64,000 nt of DNA from Symbiodinium natans (lineage: Eukaryota; Sar; Dinophyceae; Suessiales; Symbiodiniaceae). Shown here one piece after another: positions 13,413-26,867 of this stretch; within the stretch, counting starts at the first letter, position 1, and each line of letters begins with the position of its first letter. The notes beneath the pieces are model-generated. The model worked only from the letters and a program-made list of their open reading frames with translations. It was not told where the DNA came from and did not search any database. Location: contig CAJNDS010000312.1 in NCBI GenBank assembly GCA_905221605.1, forward strand, positions 103,501 to 167,500. The letters run 5' to 3'. The position numbers and the translations under genes are program-made.

Positions 13413-16400
13413 CTAAACCGCATTACCTGCAGAAGTAGAGCGGGCACTTACTGCCAGGCTCTGCCAGGATTCTTCCGACGCATGGGCCATGGCTCTGTGC
13501 AAAGCTGGGGATGCCCTGCAAGGCTATGCGGCAATGCGCCTTAAGCTCCAGAGTCGAAGTCCGGATTATCGGATTGCAGCTGAGGGTATCTTCAGTATCT
13601 TCATAATCTGGTCACACTTAGCATCACTTAGCCACTCGATTCCCACTTGTCGGCCTGGATCTTGGTCTGGTTGAGCGAGGTCGGCCAGGCAACAACCTGG
13701 GCTGCGCAGCGCAGATCGTTGCTATATGAACGAATGCACACAAAATCCGATCATACCGAATCAGAAATGTCGTGAGCATCGTCCCACATGTTCAAGATGA
13801 TAACTGCAGCTTCGCACGAATCGCACGTCCACCGGATACTTCGAGTCCCCTCACCATAGCTCCCAGACCATGCAGGAAGCGCATGACTCAAAAGTTCACA
13901 AGGTCGAGTGATAGCGTGACAGGCCCAGAAGGCTGTATGCTGGAATCTGCCTCACAGATACCTGTAGTGCCTCTCGAGCAAGTCGAAATCAACAAATGCA
14001 CTCTAAGGGCTCTATACTGGGTAAGGGTTGAACGACAAAGTCAACACGTGCTTGGCGCGGTTCCATTGATGGATCTTGTACTGGCAAATGGTCAAATGAA
14101 AGCCAGCCGGCGAAAGGCAAGACGCAACTGGCCGGGAAAGTCCGTCGGAGGACATGGTGGGATGGAGTATCAAAGTTCAACCAATGATGCTGTCCGAATG
14201 ATGGAAGGTGGTGTATCATGGTCTCAACACAAGCTTCTAAGTGACAGGGAGGGCGTGCGAGGACCTTTTGCTCCGTGGAAGGCTTGACAAAAGTGGTCTG
14301 CTGAAGATTCGAACGTGCCTTCACACTCCTTCACCAGCAAACACGTACCCTCCTCCCCCACCCCTGCGCTGGCTCGTAAGGCGCACAGTTTCGCGTGGCA
14401 CGGGGCACGCCAGAACACTCAATCAGCCCTTCTGCTGAGTAATCTCTCAGTCGAAGTTGACAAGGTCCAACTGTTGCCAGGCAACTCTCGTCCTCGGAAT
14501 CCATTCTGTATCACTGAAGTCCTTCTTGGCACTGGCTCCCTGTCAAAGGACATTTGACAATGCTGAGTTTTGTAACTGGGCTGTGCCTTCTGCATTTGCG
14601 ACAGCCATACCGAAAGCAGTTGTGGAAACATCCCGCACTCGGCATACCGAGATGAGGATTGCAATTAGAAAGAGAAAGCGGGTGTGAAATAGCAAGCCAA
14701 TTGAACAAGTGAGCTGTCATGGGTCTCGAAAACCCCCCCCAGCAAGAAAAGATCGGAAAGAAGTGGCACTTCTAGAAAGCTGCGAAAAATCAACGAACAT
14801 CGATGGTGCGCAACGTGTCTGTCAACCCGAAACTTGACACCCGGAGAAATCCAATCTTAACGCTAATAGCAGAAGGCCGACTCCTTCTCTGAATGATTGA
14901 GATCCCCTTGAGCCCTGCGCTCTCTTGCCTGATCAAAATGGGTTGCACCAGATCGCACAACCAACTATCAGACAAGTCAATACCGGCCTATGCAATGCGT
15001 AAGTCTTGTTGCGTCTTGTTGACATCCGCAAACTACAAACCTGGATTGTTTTGATGCGCGCTTAGCGTTCCTACAATTATAGTGGAGGCTATGGTGTGAG
15101 ATCGGCATGTCGCAATTAGAATAGGTGCCTCATATGCCCTCGTTTACAGGCTCTGCCTTGAGCCCAAAAAGTCACGGACACGCTTCAAGGAACAGCAACG
15201 ATTCCAACTGGCAGGTGATTGCAGGTGCCCGAATGTTTCAGGGGAGGTTTGGGACGGTGAGACACAGTACACCGCTTTCCCTATTCGGAGCGCAGAATGC
15301 GCAGAGAGAGGCTTTGCTGTCCAACCGGCTACCCACGTGGCGGGTGTACCCTGTACCAAGGCAGCATGCCTGGCACCATAGCATTCTGGAAGGTTTGCAG
15401 CATTCGCAACCACTGTCATCAAAGAAATTGTCACAAGAGGTGCGCTTCAGAGTCACAGCTTCGACTGATAGTAACAGCCACCACGTGCTGAGTTTCAACC
15501 TCTCAACCGATTCAGAGTCTAGAAGACTGCCTGCTAATCATGCCTTTCTAAGAGAGCTCTGAGGTCTCAAGCAGAGGGGATCGCCAGACAGCTTCACCAT
15601 GACTCGCCCCAGAAAAGCAGAGAGCAACGCAGGCCATGCTCCACCGCAGGAAATCGAAGATTGCCGGCAGAAATTCCAGGAATTCCTGGAGCAGCCGGAG
15701 CAAAGCAAATCATGACTGCATCTGCACCAGTGCCAGCACACTACTGGTACAGTACCGCTCCGTTTGTTTACTAGCACGGTAACCACCAGATTCCGAATAC
15801 AGAATCCAAAAGCTTCGGTTTGCGCAACGTCCCCTGAACCACTAACTGAAGCGAATACCATCGGACCCGGGAACACAATCATGGTGCATGCTGCACAGGG
15901 CACTCAGCATGGCATCGCTTCAATGTCCAAACTAGGCCTAGGCCCTGGCAAACGATTTTCCGATTCCAGGTCATTTCTGTTTGCCACCATGCAGTTGCTT
16001 CTGCCATGTTTTTCTCCCCATCTCCTGCGCAGGCCGACAAGGCGAAGTCCAGGGTAGACGAATGGCAAAAGGTGCTTCCTGTCCAGGTTGCATCTGGAGT
16101 GGGGCTTCAAGTGTTCAGCTTGTCAAATGTTGGGCATGGGTGTCATGCAATCCCTTCCTATAGAATTGAGGTTTTGTGTTGTTATGGTCATACGTATATT
16201 ACTGGACCTCACCTCTTTGTTTAGGCAATTTGTGCTGGGGGGAGAGGGGCGGGGGGGTAAGCGTGCAAAGGTCAGTTGCGGCTCAGGGTTTGGGCTGAAA
16301 CCGACAGCCGATTCTTCCGTGGAAGCGGGCCGTAACAGGGACAGTCGAGTATACCTCTGCACTGGTGGTGTCAAGCTCTTGAGGAAACTGCCATTCATCT

Positions 16401-16759
16401 TCGTTGGGCAGGACGAAGGGCCGCTGGTTACATGACGCGTTCAAGGCTTCAACTGTCGGGTCCCCGGCAACCCCCAAATTCGGAAGGCAGAAGAAGCGAA
16501 AACCTTCACACGGGCTGCGGTCTGTTTCTCAAGCGCCGCAGTCGAGCATCACTTCAGCCGTCATCTTCTTCATGGTCACCTAGAAAGTCCAAGAGCCAGA
16601 AGTGAACCAGAACTCAACAGTCCGAGAAATTTACGACGAGGAACAGGCACGAGCCAATCCTGACAAATCGCAGCGTGGGCACCCCCCATCACCGTGCAAA
16701 TTCTCTGCTTTTAGAAGGGAACCCCGTCGCTGCCCGCCTGCGCGCCGCAGCGGGCCCGG
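13413..16759. other. Interval without a supported gene
   Basis: No family recognised. A minus-strand frame near 15310-15430 (CYGARHAALVQGTPATWVAG) has coding-like composition and a possible TTCCAG acceptor, but the complementary strand is open for 145 codons, so it is left unassigned. Confidence 0.45.
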
Positions 16760-16994
16760 CCCACACAACACACTCTCAATACACAACGCACAACGCACAA
16801 CACAAAACACAAAACACCACACAACGCCACACCACACCACACAGCACAACACAGCACAGCACGGCACAACACAACAAAACACAACACCACACCACACAAC
16901 AAACACACCCACACACACACACACACACCCAACACAGACACAAACACAAACACACACAGACACAAACACACAAATACACACACACACACACACA

Positions 16995-17038
<44 letters not shown>

Positions 17039-17301
17039 CACACGCACACACGCACACACGCACACACGCACACACGCACACACGCACACACACACACGCA
17101 CACACACGCACTCACACGCACACACACACTCACACTCAACCACCTCACACAACTCACACACGCACACACGCACACATCACGCACACATCAATCCACACAT
17201 CACTCACACACACCATACACACACACCCTCTCGGACACACTCACACTCTCACGCCTCACATCTCACCTCACCCTCCACACTCACACACACACACACACAC
17301 A

Positions 17302-17376
<75 letters not shown>

Positions 17377-17511
17377 CACGCACACAACACACATCACCAC
17401 ACACACGACAACACACACACACACACGCTACACGCACACACACACAGGCCACACACTCACACGCACACACACCCACACCACAGCACCCACACAACACCAC
17501 ACACACACACA

Positions 17512-17554
<43 letters not shown>

Positions 17555-17766
17555 ACACTCACGCACTCACGCACTCACACACCCCCACCCACACACACAC
17601 ACACACACCACACCACACACACACCACCACACACCACACACACACACACACACCACACACACACACACGCACACGCACAACACAACACCCACCCTCCACT
17701 CACACTCACACCTCACACGCACACACACACCACACACACCCACAACACACACACACACACCACAAA

Positions 17767-17804
<38 letters not shown>

Positions 17805-18032
17805 CTCCACTCAATACAACCACCCACTCACTCACGCACAGCACCATACAACCGTCACTCACACACACACCACACACACACACACCACACACACACACCA
17901 ACCCTCCACAACACGACACAACCAACACGCCCACTCAACTTCACTCACTTCACACCCTCTCCACATCACTCACACACACCACACACACACTCACACATAC
18001 ACAACACACACACACACACACTCCTCCACTTA

Positions 18033-18065
<33 letters not shown>

Positions 18066-18612
18066 ACACACAGCTCACACACACTCACACACACACACAT
18101 CACACTCACGTACACCACACACACACTACACACACACACACGCACAAACACACACATTCTCACTCACCACACACACACCACACACACCACACACACACAC
18201 ACACCCACCACACTTCACACACTCACTCACCCCTCACACTCACTCACTTCACATCACCACTCACTCACACCACACTCACAACTCACAGCCTTTCCCACTG
18301 TCACTCCCACTCACACAACCACGCAACACACTCACACACACACACACTCACACCACACGCACACACACCATCACACACTCACACACCACACACACACACA
18401 GACACACCCACACACACACACCACACACACACCACACACGCACCACACTCACACACAAACTCACACCAAACACTCCCACACACGCACACCACACTCACAA
18501 CACTCACACACACACTCACACACACGCACCACACACACACACCACTCCTCCACACACACACACACACCACACACACACACACACACACACTCACACCACA
18601 CACCCCACCACC

Positions 18613-18659
<47 letters not shown>

Positions 18660-18825
18660 ACACACACTCCACACACCACACCACACATACAACTCACACA
18701 CTCACGCACCACGCACCTCACACACTTACTCATACACTCACTCATACACTCACACCCACACCACACACACCACACACCACCACACTACACCCACACACAC
18801 ACGCACACACACACACACCCACCCA

Positions 18826-18877
<52 letters not shown>

Positions 18878-19240
18878 CACGCACACACAGAAGACAGACA
18901 CACGCACAGACACAGACACAGACGACAGACACAGACACAGACACAGACACGGACACACACACACACACACACACACGCACAGACACACACACACACACAG
19001 ACACACAGACACACACACAACACCGACACACAGACACACACAGAGACACACAGAGACACACAGAGACACACAGAGACACACACACACACACAGAGATATA
19101 TATATATATATAACACAGACACACACACAACACAGAGACACGCACACACACACACATACACATACACACATACACATACACACATACACATACACACATA
19201 CACATACACAGACACACACACACACACACACACCCAACGC
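16760..19240 (+). repeat. 2.5 kb (CA)n / (CGCA)n simple-repeat domain
   Basis: About 2.5 kb made almost only of A and C on the plus strand. It is mostly (CA)n with CCA, CTCA and CAA interruptions, and (CGCA)n runs at about 16993-17040 and 18823-18880. It ends in CAGA/CATA variants with a (TA)n run at 19096-19112. ORFs of up to 935 codons on plus and many on minus are artefacts, with only Thr/His or Val/Cys-type codons. Such alternating purine-pyrimidine DNA is prone to Z-DNA and slippage. Confidence 0.96.
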
Positions 19241-19299
19241 AGCGCAGCGCAGCGCGACGCAACGCACGACAACACAAGACAGCACGAGACAACACAACA

Positions 19300-20463
19300 A
19301 CACAGCGCACGGTCCTGAGAGAAATCAAGGCAACACTTCGACCGGGGCGGGCACCCAAAAGTTCGCCGCCCAGCCCTTCGCACTTCCCCGGTCTGCGCAG
19401 ATTCCCTGAGTTTGCTTTCCTTGGGTTCCATTTCTGTCCCGCCGATTCGTGCTGTTGCCAGACGGTTACCCTCGTGTCGCCCTGTATAGCACCAGCGACA
19501 AAAAAGGGGCTCGCATGAGGTTGGCTATTGGACATATTGGACATACAGTGCAGTGCAGGAAGTCATAATAAGTCTTAGAAGTAGTACCACAGATGCCACG
19601 GAGGCTGCCTTGCTGAGTCGTGCACGCATGCACGGCCGGCCCTTGCCAAACTAAATAGTTTCCCGGAAAGGTGCGACTCCAGCAACTTAGAGAAAGTGAA
19701 AGACAACAGCAACGGTGTGGAAAATGGAGAATATGCCCCGTTTGAGCACCACAGCAACAACGCCGAGTTGCAAGACGAGTAGGTGCTGTAACTCCTCAGA
19801 TGCGAGGCTGGTCAAGAATATGGACTCTGCGTACCTGGTCTACCTGCAACAAACGGAAGACCTCGTTGGCTGAAGCAGAGAAATTGCTCAGACGCATTGA
19901 GACGAGGCACTCCTCCTCTTCCTTCACTTCATGGCGCATGGCCTCAGATGCAGTGCAGGTAGCCGGTATAACTACACATGTTCGGCATCAGACTTGTTAG
20001 CCAGAGTTGGTCCGGAAATAGAATCAACAGCACCCTGCCACACCTTGTTCTTCTCACGCGCTTGTTTCTTCTTTGTCACCTGACCGACCTGGCGATCACT
20101 ATGGTCAACATAGCTTCTGATGCTGTCTGTGCCTCCACGCCTGCACAAGGTTCGTGTAACGGCAGGTGCAGAGTACTGATAAGGGTCTAAAGCACAAGCA
20201 GAATGAACTGAAAGAACAGACAGGTCATGCGCAGCTCTTGCTCTCGGGCTGCCTCATCTTCCAAGGCAGCCAGAGCCACCTGGACTTGGGCCCAGATCCC
20301 TGAAATACCACCCCAAAGTACTGGGCGACAAGCATGTTGGCAGAAGCAAGGACAATGTAGGGCCAGTGTAGGGCTCAGTTAAGGATGCTGGCCACGTGAA
20401 AGAACCCGTCTAAGCATGCAGCGTTGCAGTTACCGCGTCTTGGACTGTTGCTGAAGCACAGTG
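19300..20463. other. Interval without a supported gene
   Basis: Unique sequence between the CA domain and the dsRNA-binding protein gene; nothing recognised. The 3' untranslated region of the minus-strand dsRBD gene should fall in its right-hand part. Confidence 0.5.
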
Positions 20464-21441
20464 TCACAGCGTGCCATGACACGTGATCCCTGCCTCGGCG
20501 GCGGACTGCTCAGCCAGCTTCCGAGTCGGCTGCAAATTCCCAGTGTAACTTGCCCCATCGGCACCATAGCACTTGAGTGTCACTCGAGACACGTAAAGCT
20601 CGTCCGGCTGGTTGTCTTCGAAAAAAGTCGTTTCATAGGGAAGCTGATCACGAGTGATCTCCATGCCGAGGCGTCTCTTCAGCTCCTCATGCAACTTGCT
20701 CTTGAAGGTCAAGCTTGTCAAGTTTCGATCAGGTCGAGATTGACTCGAAAGAGCCTCTTCAAGGTCACATTCTGGGAACTCGGCACGGATTGCCGTGTAT
20801 GCCGCTGAATGCTCGGCCTGCTTCTTTGTATTGCACAAGCTCCCATGATAGCGATATGTGAAGTTGCTGGCCTCCACAGTCGACCGAAACTGCTTAGTCG
20901 AAGACGATGCCGCTGACTCCTCGTGTGTCGTGTACTTAATCTCATCCTTTTTCACAGGCCTCTGCGAAGCTCGACTGTACAGCTCTTGTAGCTTGCCTAT
21001 CCAATTGCTTTTGGGATGGGTCGGATAGGTCTCACGTGTCACATTTGGATCCAGTGGATCCAGAGATGGTCGACTCGTGGAAAAAGAGTTGTAAGCCGGT
21101 GTTCTGTTTCCATCATGGCTTCTAAGGCGGGAACGCAACCTGATCAGTTTAGACCAGAGTCCTTGCAAATTCTCACATGGAACCTGCAGGTCCATGATAG
21201 CATCCGCCAGGCTTTGAGCTATGCCGTGTAGGTCTGACGTCGATGGCCGGGATCGTGAACGAGAACAGCGAGAGCGCTCTCGCTCGAACTCATGGAACTC
21301 ATGGCGCAGATGCTGAACGCGACTCCTACGACTCCGACTCCTGCCTGGTGGAGAACGAATGCGACGCTTTCCGTACGAGCCTCTGCCGGTCCACGGGGTT
21401 GGCTCGGGCTCGTCATGCCATCGGCCAAGGGCACGAGTCAT
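20464..21441 (-). CDS. RS-rich protein with two dsRNA-binding domains
   Basis: A 325-codon ORF with no visible intron, ATG to TGA. Residues 25-70 are rich in Arg-Ser and Arg-Glu pairs, as in splicing-associated RS regions. Residues about 145-222 form a first double-stranded-RNA-binding domain: helix 1 NWIGKLQELYSR, a beta region with FTYRYHGS, then the C-terminal helix NTKKQAEHSAAYTAI, whose KKxAE-x-x-AA pattern is diagnostic. Residues about 245-320 form a second copy (FKSKLHEELKRRLG ... PTRKLAEQSAAEAGI). The first domain has an Asp/Ser-rich insert between beta strands. The protein should bind duplex RNA; no catalytic domain is present. Upstream exons cannot be excluded, since the ATG is not in a distinctive context. 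A short overlapping plus-strand ORF (20461-20808) is a shadow. Confidence 0.85.
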   Translation of the reverse strand: MTRALGRWHDEPEPTPWTGRGSYGKRRIRSPPGRSRSRRSRVQHLRHEFHEFERERSRCSRSRSRPSTSDLHGIAQSLADAIMDLQVPCENLQGLWSKLIRLRSRLRSHDGNRTPAYNSFSTSRPSLDPLDPNVTRETYPTHPKSNWIGKLQELYSRASQRPVKKDEIKYTTHEESAASSSTKQFRSTVEASNFTYRYHGSLCNTKKQAEHSAAYTAIRAEFPECDLEEALSSQSRPDRNLTSLTFKSKLHEELKRRLGMEITRDQLPYETTFFEDNQPDELYVSRVTLKCYGADGASYTGNLQPTRKLAEQSAAEAGITCHGTL

Positions 21442-23109
21442 GAGTCATAACCACCACTAGAATCACTAGAACAGACACTAGCACCTCTCATGGGGCAGCG
21501 CTCCGTATGCCGTTTGTTTCTGTCTTCGGAAAACACGTACGAGCCTAGTCTGAGTAAGAGTGATCCGGATGCGTCATCATGCAAAGGGCATCCTGTAGCC
21601 CGTGATTGCGAACAGTTTCCTGTAGCCAAGACATCCCGAATCGCAGGACGGTTGTGACGTTCTCTGAATTAACATTAGACAGCCCGGCAGGCCCGGCAAT
21701 CATGTCACTTGCCTGTAGTGGCAGGTCAATGGCGCCGGCAGAGCGGAAGTCAAGAACGTGAGTCCACCTCGACATTCGCAGGCATGAAACAAACCTCTCT
21801 CAAGAATTCCGGCTCGAGGCTCTTGCGCTTGCTGACCGAGCCGACTCCGCAAAGCACCTGGCGCGGTCTTCTCTGGCTTCGGATGCATTATGTGTGTCTT
21901 GCGAACAGACCTCTAGCAAGTGCAGACACTGGGAAAGAACGGCGCAAGCGCTGCTTCTCATTCTAACAGGCAAGGTCTCCCTCTACTGCACGCCTCTCTT
22001 TTCGATAGTCTCCAATGCGCAAAGAAGCGATCATGATGACAAATGCTCACAAATCAGCTTCGGAAGGTCAAAACCTCAGATCCTCAAATCTCCACAGCAT
22101 ACGTTCTGGTAACATTGGTGTGCAGCCTGGGCTGCAGCTCAGCTGCTTTTGGGGTGTGAGTGCAGTACACGGACCCTCCATCTCAAAACAGACTGACACG
22201 GCAGCAGCGCACGGGTCCTGCAGCAAAGCTACCCATAGTTTCCAAGCGTATGAAACCTATCGGCATCAACGACACTGGAAGGAAACGGGTCAGCTTGCGA
22301 CAGCTAGGTTACATGAAGCTTTGCTGCACGTTCGTTGCATGTCATTGCGGTAGAGTGGCCTGTTTCCAAGCAAACATAGACATAGACTCTCACTCTCAGC
22401 TCTCCACAAACTGGCGATGCCTGTGTTTTGAAATGGAGCTGCTTTGAAGGCCATAAGTGACCGTTTGGGACCAGCACAGCTCGTACTTTAAATGGGAGCC
22501 TCCAACCACTCTTATAGTCTTTATCAACCACCTCGAATGCCTTCCAAATGCCCTGGCTTCGGCATTCCAGATGGCATCGCACATAGATCCAAAGGCCACC
22601 TGCTCTTCGATAAGCATTGACTGACCGACTTTACCTGATTTCGGATGCACCGGATGCAAACAAGATCTGCAAGGACCCGCGCACCTCTACAACTCCACGG
22701 CTCTACGGAGCCGCATTTGCTCCTGTGCAAGCCCAGGAGCTGCTCTGAGCACGCAAAGCCGATCACAGCTTTGACAATTGGCTCTGATATTGTGTGACTC
22801 CCCGTCTCTGTTCGGCAGGAGTCTGGAGATGCAAATGCTAATGCATTGCATCATTAATCAGCTGGCATATGGCTCGGAGGCTGCAGACTTGTCGCATCGC
22901 CTTTCAATGAACTTCAATCCCCATGAGAACAGCACAGGCATATTATACTTTACGACTTCACGGCTCTGGCCTCCCCGGGAGCAAATCCCTGCACTGGCAC
23001 ATCTCTAAGTCCAGCCTCTACGAGCCCCGAGTGGCCAAGCTTCTGACATCATCTGACACTTGCTTTTTGACAGTTGATAGCCGGATGAGCAAATCTGTCC
23101 GACGACAAG

Positions 23110-23185
23110 CTGCAATACCCTGCAAACTGCAATGCCTGCAATGGCAAGTTTGTAATGGCAATTTTGCAAGTTTGCAATGGCAGGT
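23110..23185 (+). repeat. Short minisatellite, TGCAATGGCA-type units
   Basis: Irregular repeats of TGCAA(TGGCAA)GTTTG: five or six imperfect units. Confidence 0.7.
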
Positions 23186-24744
23186 CTGAGGACATTCGGG
23201 CAAGGGTCAGCTGGAGGGCTTTCTTGGCTGGCCTGCGAATTCAGATGGCGCTGAGAGAAAGCGAAGGAGCCCCCCTGATCAAAGCTGCGGCAATGTCTGA
23301 TCGGCTGTCAGCCTGTGGCACAGTGGCCCAGACAAAGCATGGCTGCCGGAGATTGTACCAGCCGTGCTGCGAATCTTATCAAATCTTATCAATGTACCCA
23401 CTCTGACCTATCTCACCCCAATCAACCTATTCAATCCAACCAATCGCAAACAACTACACTACGCCCGAGCTCGCTCCTGTACGCCGGGCGGTCCATCAAA
23501 CACGAATGGTGCCTTGCAGCGACACATTGCCCTGCATTGGCCAGTCTCATTCTAAAACCCGACAGCCACTTTACGCAGCTTTGAAGCAGTGAGCTCGATA
23601 ATTGTGAGGCCAGCGCATACAGTGCAGTGCCCACAAATGGAGCTTTATCTTTCACAGACACGTTTTCCAGGTGCGCCCTATCAACCTGCCTCCACGATTC
23701 GTTGAGCATTGCTATGTCTGGAAAGAAGGCATGCTGCACGGGGCCATAGTTGCAATATTTATGGTTGCCGCTTCATGCAGCACGGTACGTCGACTTGCCT
23801 TGGAGAAGATCTCCAAGGAACACTTCCAGAGCGCTTGATTCTCTTGCGCAAGCGCAGCCCTCCTTCGAGTTAGAGTCGAAAATCTTTAGCCTTGGGCCAG
23901 CGAGAACTCTTAAACCCACCGCTTTGGTGGATGGCCTCCTTGCTGGCTTCTGCATACACAGGGCACTTCCAAAAGTGCATTTCAGCTCGTGAGTGCGCGT
24001 GGATTTGCACGCAAAGTGGTGCGCAGCTTACTCCTGTGAATTCAAGACCACAATGCCATCTGAGAGCAAATGTAACTATAGCTCTGAAACAGCCAGTCGA
24101 GCTGCGAGAGATTGCTGCCAACCCGAGCGGTATTAGCTGGACTCTTAACCACTGAAACGCTCAATGCGTCTCCAAGTCTCTTGTGGACGAGCAATTTGGC
24201 ATGCTTCTGTCAGAGGGTTCCATGGATTTCTGTATGAATTGTGCACCCCGTTCAATGATTTTGTGCACGACCCAGATCTTCTGCTATCGATCTCAGGCCG
24301 CGACTACTATCGACTACTCTTGCTCACAGTAGGAAGCCTACGACTGCTAAGCCTTTATCCCGAATCCACGGTCTTTTTAGGAAGTCGAAAGGACCCTCTG
24401 CATCTGGTAAAAAACACTGTTGCCCAGAATCGAGAACAGCGCTGACGGCTCTGATATGCTCTGACCGAGCGTGGAAGGCGGAAATCAAGGCTTAGGGCTC
24501 CAATATCAATCAGGCTGCGATCAATTGCTCAATGACACATGAAGCTCAGGCTGTGCGAATGTCAACTTGAGAGCATGGCGGACGAAAGCATCGCGCCTGC
24601 TAAGAAACAAACGAACAGGCAAGCGTCCCATGCACCAAAAGATACCAAAAGAGCACATGTGCGAGAACATCCGTGTGTCAACATCATACAAAGCCTGTCC
24701 TATGTAAGCTTGCGTTGTACGGTTCAAGAAGAAGCCTCGGGCGG

Positions 24745-24865
24745 GGGGGTGAGACCCTCCCCCCCCACTCCCCCACCCCTTACCCCTCCCTTACCCCTTA
24801 CCCCCAACCCCCCCTTACCCCCCCCCCCCTTGCGCCCCCCTTACCCCCCCCCCCCCCGCCTCCCC
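24745..24865 (+). repeat. C-rich CCCCTTA tract
   Basis: Runs of four to ten C separated by TTA or TCC, repeated about a dozen times. The G-rich complement has many G-runs able to form quadruplexes. Confidence 0.85.
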
Positions 24866-26867
24866 TAATCGCCCGAGATTGAGGCCCTGGAGTGCGGCTT
24901 GTCCCAAAAGAACATTTGTAAACAAGAACTCCAGCAAGCTCCAAGAAAGCTAGCTTTTGTGACATATGTCAACTCAGTCAACTCATATACCTGAAGCAGC
25001 GCGCTCAGCAATCATCCCAGCTCAGGGAAACACCAGGGAACACGACCTCCTCTAGTCTTAGAGTCGCTTCTCAACCCAAAGGTGTCGCGCTACTAAGCAG
25101 GCTCCCTGTCTTGCTCTCAAGGCGTCATACTGTGACTTGGTTTCGAAAACTGCGTCCATGACATGCCCCTTAACTGCACGTGTCGAGACCTTGTGATTGC
25201 GTCACTTCCAAACTTGTTTGATGTGCACGTTGTTGTGGAAAGCTTCACTTTTGACTTCGGCAGCCATGCTGCAGGCTTGGCGCTGGCCTCCAGTGTTTGC
25301 TTTTGTGTTTGAGTGCTCGAATGTCACTACCCATGCAGATGCCTTAGCAGATTCCACCTTCCAGGAAAGGGATCACGGTCCTGCTCGGAGACGTCATATT
25401 GACTGCACAAGCACGGGGCAACACATCCGGAAACAGCAGCGGCTGATAACGATGATTCAGGTCCTACAACGGGTGGTGAAGATGGCCTATAGCTTTTTCG
25501 GTAGTAGTTGAAACAAATTTAATGTCTCTGAGCACATGAATCCAAAGCCGCATGGATCTTCTTCAGGACTCTTGCAAGCCTCTGAACAACCCAAATGCCA
25601 TGTGGCCAGCACATGCCACACCGTGCTTTTGAAGGACCCTTGGGACCGAGACACTACACGCTTTGTACATCGAGCGGCTCACAGGCCGCTTTCTGCCTGG
25701 GTAAAAGCGGGCAGAGGCCACAGGGGTCTATTAGCTGCTATGTTGGAAATAACAAGCCAACACCGAAGACAATGACTCATGGCAAACCCTTCGATTCCAC
25801 CCCTGAGGCCGCGTCTGCCTCGACTTCTTTCCAGCGCTGCCCTTCTCGAGGACATTGAGGACATTGGCAATCTTCACCTGGGCATTTCCAAAAAATCGGA
25901 AAACTTCAGCATTAAGCACGAGGACCCTTAGGCAACGAGCTTTCCACTCAGTGCAAGCACCGGCCGTCCCTCAATTGTCGCAGTACATACGGCTCCTGAT
26001 CATTCGGAAAGAAAACGTGGAAACGTGAAGGGACAGCCATGCCTACATTTAGGAATGGATAAAATCAGATCTCGCTGAATAAGCCATGTTCAAGAAAGCT
26101 GATATAAGCCGGCCCAAACCCTGTTAACCCCTACAGCTCGCTTGCAGCCGAATCACCACATATGAAGTGCTCGGTGAGACAGCGAATCCGACCGCGGTCT
26201 TCAAAATGCTAGTCATCTCTTGAATTGTCATGGATGCACACCACACACATATCTCCTTGTCTTGGCCAAGAGCTCTGCTCAGAACAGCGAAGGGGCTAAA
26301 CATGATGAATTACGTACAAACTTGCCACATCACATCCGATTGGTCTAGACATCAACTGGCGCCCGGTAGGCGTACTTCGGTTGGCAAAGATGTACCATAT
26401 GCCATGTCAAATATGTCAAACACAAGAGTGCGCATGTTCGCACAAGCAGAACTTCACTAACTTTTCAGATCTGCAGCCATCCAGAGCTCTGGAGCGATTT
26501 TCGTGACCGGCTTCCTGCCCAGGATACCTGGAGCTTTGGACCACATTCGTGCATCGTTGAGATCAGCCTCTGGGAATTGGGGAAAGTGAGCAGAACTGAG
26601 AGAAGAACTCGGGTTCGCGTGTTTTACCTCCACAGCCACGCCGGCTACGCAACTACTGTGCTCATTGTACAGCAACATCCCTCAAAATGGAAGAGCAAAG
26701 AAGAGCAATCAGGCACATCCCAGCCCCAGAGCGAAACGCAAAATAACAGCGCATTGAAGCTACCTAATTGTCACGGTGCCAGGTAGAAAGAAATCGGGAT
26801 TCGCATAGCGGATCACAGCGAGCAAAAGCATGTAGTGCACTGCAATGCACACTTCGACTGCACACAG

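Larger units (their letters stand above)
21442..26867. other. Interval without a supported gene
   Basis: No motif or splice-supported exon recognised. It holds a small GCAATGGCAAGTTT-type minisatellite at about 23110-23185 and a C-rich tract at 24745-24865, listed separately. Confidence 0.5.

Noticed and set aside
16602-19409. 935-codon and 812-codon plus-strand ORFs and several large minus-strand ORFs
   Set aside because: They are translations of CA/CGCA simple repeats in all frames, with only His/Thr/Pro or Val/Cys-type residues.
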